29,008 bases of DNA. It comes from an uncultured Bacilli bacterium. Its GTDB lineage: Bacteria > Bacillota_I > Bacilli_A > RF39 > UBA660. Positions 26,333 through 29,008 of this stretch are shown piece by piece. Made by a program: the position numbers and the translations under genes. The notes under the pieces are model-generated. The model made no database searches. It saw only the letters and a program-made list of their open reading frames with translations, and was not told where the DNA came from. The stretch spans positions 31,136 through 60,143 of the forward strand of contig CAJUIY010000002.1 of the NCBI GenBank assembly GCA_910586865.1, read 5' to 3'. Within the stretch, counting starts at the first letter, position 1, and every line of letters begins with the position of its first letter.

Positions 26333-28474
26333 ATGAAAAAATATAAAACAATTGAAAGAGAAAATAAAGAATATAGATATTATAAAGATATCCCATACAT
26401 TAGAAAAAGAGATTTCGATGAAAGAAATTATCAATTTATCGGTGAAACAAAATTAAAGGAAGCCAATAAAGAAGATGATTATGAAGCAGTTATCAAACAG
26501 GAAGATAATGAGTATATCATAAAAGATTCCTGTTTTGGTATAGAAAAAGGATATATTCAAGTAGAAGAAAATAGTTATATTATTTTAAAGAGAATATATC
26601 CAATAATAATTTGGTTCTTGTTAGGAATACTTTTATTAGGAATACTATTAGGTACTATAATAAGTATAAATGAAAAGAAAGTTGATTTAGTAAGCCCTGT
26701 GGTTGAGCAAATAAAAGAACCTGAACCAAATAAAGAAGAGAAAAAAGTTATTTATAAAATATCTTTTAATGGAAATGGTGCTAGTGGAGAAATGGATAGT
26801 ATTGATGTTTTAGAAAAAGAAACATTTCATTTACCTAAAAACCAATTTAAAAGGAGAGGTTATCAATTTATCGGATGGGCTTTAAAGCCATTTGGACAAG
26901 TTGTTTATTTAGACCAATCGGAAATAGAAAACTTACAATCAGATGAGAAGGAAATAATCTTATATGCCGTATTTTCTATCAATCAATATAAAGTTATCTT
27001 CTTAGATTATAATGGAAATATTTTACATGAACAGTTTCAAAATTACAACTCTAATGTAGAAATGCCAACCAATCCAACAAGAGAAGGATATACCTTTGTT
27101 GGTTGGGATAATAACATAAACAAAATAGTAGCAGAAACAACATATAAAGCATTATATGATGTAAATAATTATAATATAACTTATACCTTAAATGGTGGTA
27201 CTTTAAGTAATAATAACCCATCATCTTATACAATAGAAAGTGCTAATATTTTAATAAATAATCCATCAAAAAGAGGGTATACTTTCACAGGCTGGAGTAT
27301 TAACAATTCATCTAATATCTATAAAAATTATATCTTAACAACAGGTAATTACGGTGATAAGCATTTAGATGCTAAATATAGTCCTAACAAATATAAAATA
27401 ATATTTGATTCTAATGAAGGAGAAAACTTTGTAGATGAGAAAGAAGTATATTTTGATAGTGAATATGGAGAATTGCCAGAACCAACAAGAGAAGGTTATA
27501 CTTTCACAGGTTGGGTTAATCAAGAGAAAGAATTGGTTGATGAAAATACAATATACGATGAAGTAGAAAATATAACTCTAACAGCAACTTGGGAAGCTAA
27601 TAACTATGAAGTAGTTTTAAATCCAAATGAAGGCGAAGTTAATCCAGAAAAAATTATTGTAACTTATGATAGTGAATATGGAGAATTGCCAGAGCCAACA
27701 AGAGAAGGATATAATTTTAAGGGTTGGTACTTAAATGATGAGGAAATCAAAAATAATACGATTGTAAAAACATCATCCAATCACGAATTAGTGGCAAAAT
27801 GGAAGGAAATAAACTATGTAATCGAGTATAACACTGTTGGTGGAATATTAGAGGCTACTGTGACAATTTACAATGTAGAGAATGAAGATTTTGATTTGCC
27901 ACAACCAACGAAAGAGGGATATACATTTACGGGTTGGACAGGCGATAACGGAACAACTCCACAAAAGATTGTAACAATTAAGTCTGGAACTGTAGGTAAT
28001 TACAAATATCAAGCTAATTGGCAAATTAACTATTATACTGTTTATTACTTTGTAAATAACGTTTTATGGACAACACGGTCTGTTCCTTATCAAGGTACTA
28101 TTCCAAATTTGGAATATCCTATAAATGATAAACAAGTTTTCAGTGGGTGGAGATGTAAAAGTGTAATGGGAGCAGAAGATTTACGAATTTATGGTGACGT
28201 TAGAGAAACAAATTGTGGTGTTCGCACGGGACACGGCTCTCTTGATAGAGTATCTGCCTTTGTATCAGTATTTAATAGTGCAGGATTCAATGCTCGATTA
28301 ACAGATAGTAATGGAGCATATGCAGTAGTAAGCGATCCAATTTATGCTTATTCAACTGCAGTAAATATGCTTAACTATGTTTGGGCAAACACTTCACCAA
28401 GTGGTGCACATGCTTTAAATTATATAGAGTTATCATGTGATAATGGAAATTCTTTTGCACAAAGAAGATCTTAA
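26333..28474 (+). CDS. large membrane-anchored surface protein with InlB B-type repeats
   Basis: 713 aa. There is no signal peptide: about 88 polar residues precede a single membrane segment (89-111), so the N-terminus is cytoplasmic and the rest outside. Six Listeria-Bacteroides (InlB B) repeats plus a diverged seventh span about 140-610, each ending around R-x-G-Y-x-F-x-G-W followed by a Y-x-A-x-[WFY] strand. Two repeats share almost identical DNA (27455-27495 and 27668-27708). A unique C-terminal domain of about 100 residues has three Cys. Such repeats form stalk-like adhesive proteins. A GGGAGGA ribosome binding site is present. The SipW-like gene follows. Confidence 0.82.
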   Translation: MKKYKTIERENKEYRYYKDIPYIRKRDFDERNYQFIGETKLKEANKEDDYEAVIKQEDNEYIIKDSCFGIEKGYIQVEENSYIILKRIYPIIIWFLLGILLLGILLGTIISINEKKVDLVSPVVEQIKEPEPNKEEKKVIYKISFNGNGASGEMDSIDVLEKETFHLPKNQFKRRGYQFIGWALKPFGQVVYLDQSEIENLQSDEKEIILYAVFSINQYKVIFLDYNGNILHEQFQNYNSNVEMPTNPTREGYTFVGWDNNINKIVAETTYKALYDVNNYNITYTLNGGTLSNNNPSSYTIESANILINNPSKRGYTFTGWSINNSSNIYKNYILTTGNYGDKHLDAKYSPNKYKIIFDSNEGENFVDEKEVYFDSEYGELPEPTREGYTFTGWVNQEKELVDENTIYDEVENITLTATWEANNYEVVLNPNEGEVNPEKIIVTYDSEYGELPEPTREGYNFKGWYLNDEEIKNNTIVKTSSNHELVAKWKEINYVIEYNTVGGILEATVTIYNVENEDFDLPQPTKEGYTFTGWTGDNGTTPQKIVTIKSGTVGNYKYQANWQINYYTVYYFVNNVLWTTRSVPYQGTIPNLEYPINDKQVFSGWRCKSVMGAEDLRIYGDVRETNCGVRTGHGSLDRVSAFVSVFNSAGFNARLTDSNGAYAVVSDPIYAYSTAVNMLNYVWANTSPSGAHALNYIELSCDNGNSFAQRRS
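27455..27495 (+). repeat. 41-bp internal repeat of the InlB-type gene, copy 1
   Basis: Matches 27668-27708 with a single base difference (A/G in the codon after CCAGA). It encodes D-S-E-Y-G-E-L-P-E-P-T-R-E-G. The near identity at synonymous positions shows recent internal duplication or gene conversion. Confidence 0.8.
27668..27708 (+). repeat. 41-bp internal repeat of the InlB-type gene, copy 2
   Basis: Second copy of the element at 27455-27495, one repeat unit (213 bp, 71 codons) downstream and in the same frame. Confidence 0.8.
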
Positions 28475-28505
28475 TAAACGAAAGAAAGGAAAATAATAAT
28501 TAAAT

Positions 28506-28967
28506 ATGAAAAAGGTAATAAGAAAAATTGGCGATATACTATTAATTTTAATGATAGTATTTTTAGCATGGTTTATATATAACTATAAGATGTATATTGT
28601 AATATCGGGCTCGATGGAACCTACTATAAGAACAAAGGAGCTGATAGTTGTAAAAAAACATACGGCTCCTTATAAAATAGGGGATGTTATTTCTTACTAT
28701 GACCATAATTATGATATACCAATTACTCACCGAATTGTTGAATATAATGACAGCAATAACTCTTATATCACAAAAGGTGATAATAATAATGTTAATGATA
28801 AATTGGTATTAGAAGAAAAAGACATTATTGGAAAAGTAGTTTTTCAGTCATATAAATTAGGAACTCTTATTTTAAAGTATGAGATTCCATTTATTATATT
28901 TACTGGAAGTATGATTCTAATATGTCTATTAATATTAATAATCAAATGCATAAGAGACCAACTATGA
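28506..28967 (+). CDS. SipW-like (Ser-His) signal peptidase I
   Basis: 153 aa. A membrane segment at about 9-27 precedes S-G-S36-M-E-P-T with the catalytic Ser36; His75 in T-H-R-I-V replaces the Lys of ordinary bacterial enzymes, as in the SipW/ER-type group. K-G-D-N-N (90-94) is the conserved C-box. A second membrane segment (about 126-146) is at the C-terminus. SipW-type enzymes process special sets of secreted proteins, often matrix or surface subunits; here the substrates may be the element's own surface proteins. AAAGGAAAA precedes the ATG with an AT-rich spacer. Confidence 0.88.
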   Translation: MKKVIRKIGDILLILMIVFLAWFIYNYKMYIVISGSMEPTIRTKELIVVKKHTAPYKIGDVISYYDHNYDIPITHRIVEYNDSNNSYITKGDNNNVNDKLVLEEKDIIGKVVFQSYKLGTLILKYEIPFIIFTGSMILICLLILIIKCIRDQL

Positions 28968-29008
28968 ATAGTCAATAGTTTTTTGAAAAAAGCTTAAAAA
29001 TTGTTGGT

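Noticed and set aside
27455..27708. Insertion sequence or transposon ends
   Set aside because: The near-identical 41-bp copies are in the same frame inside the repeat domain and encode the repeat consensus.
1..29008. tRNA, rRNA, integrase, transposase or VirD4/TcpA coupling ATPase
   Set aside because: No sequence with the expected features was seen on either strand. A coupling protein and integrase are expected for such an element and probably lie outside the window.

Overview
The window is an AT-rich (about 30% G+C by eye), densely packed stretch from a low-GC Gram-positive bacterium (Bacillota). It uses the standard code: TGA ends several genes and Trp is TGG. A sortase with a wall-anchored thioester adhesin, an M23 wall hydrolase, AGGAG-type ribosome binding sites and a Gram-positive type IV secretion cluster all point there. 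Gene content and polarity (every protein gene but one tiny candidate is on +) identify it as the body of a conjugative element, an ICE or conjugative plasmid. No integrase, coupling ATPase (VirD4/TcpA-like) or replication initiator lies inside the window, so both ends of the element are outside it.

Layout. 1-125: two abutting iteron-like arrays with the same 15-bp period. 188-8312: about 25 small, tightly overlapping genes, mostly unrecognised, as in an early or establishment region. They include two Panacea/SocA-like antitoxin-domain genes (2940 and 6128), a Cse60-like gene, a lipoprotein, a winged-helix-like protein and two frameshifted remnants (3513-3947). Two small proteins end in a Q-M-T-I-[FY]-D motif resembling a sliding-clamp-binding peptide. 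8330-8543: a consensus promoter with an embedded palindrome, then a structured leader. 8540-11553: surface module, namely a membrane-anchored secreted protein, a thioester/Cna-B adhesin with a VPNTA sorting signal, and its sortase. 11571-12289: two tandem SSBs. 12340-13312: two unknown proteins. 13370-19400: mating channel (VirB2-like pilin, VirB6-like, PrgI-like, VirB4 ATPase, a 42-aa basic protein, M23 hydrolase). 19401-20371: noncoding control region with a candidate type I toxin-antitoxin pair, GGTATGACA repeats and an oriT-like inverted repeat. 20372-22267: two ribbon-helix-helix-like proteins and a MobP-type relaxase. 22325-23516: AbiEi/AbiEii type IV toxin-antitoxin pair. 23549-28967: small membrane protein, CAP-domain protein, three acidic unknowns, a large membrane-anchored InlB-repeat protein and a SipW-like signal peptidase.

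The parts fit one conjugation programme: relaxosome and oriT mark the DNA, VirB4/VirB6/PrgI/VirB2 and the M23 hydrolase build the channel, adhesin, sortase and repeat proteins manage cell contact, SSBs coat incoming single strands, and AbiE, Panacea genes and the type I locus could stabilise the element or defend the host. Regulatory signals recur. Three promoter-like sites share 10-bp tandem repeats placed where a -35 box would be, upstream of TGTTAATAT. Four intrinsic terminators overlap the ends of genes encoding the same C-terminal tail (E-[DS]-Y-x-M-x-M). Several genes have a good Shine-Dalgarno sequence but no ATG, GTG or TTG at workable spacing.
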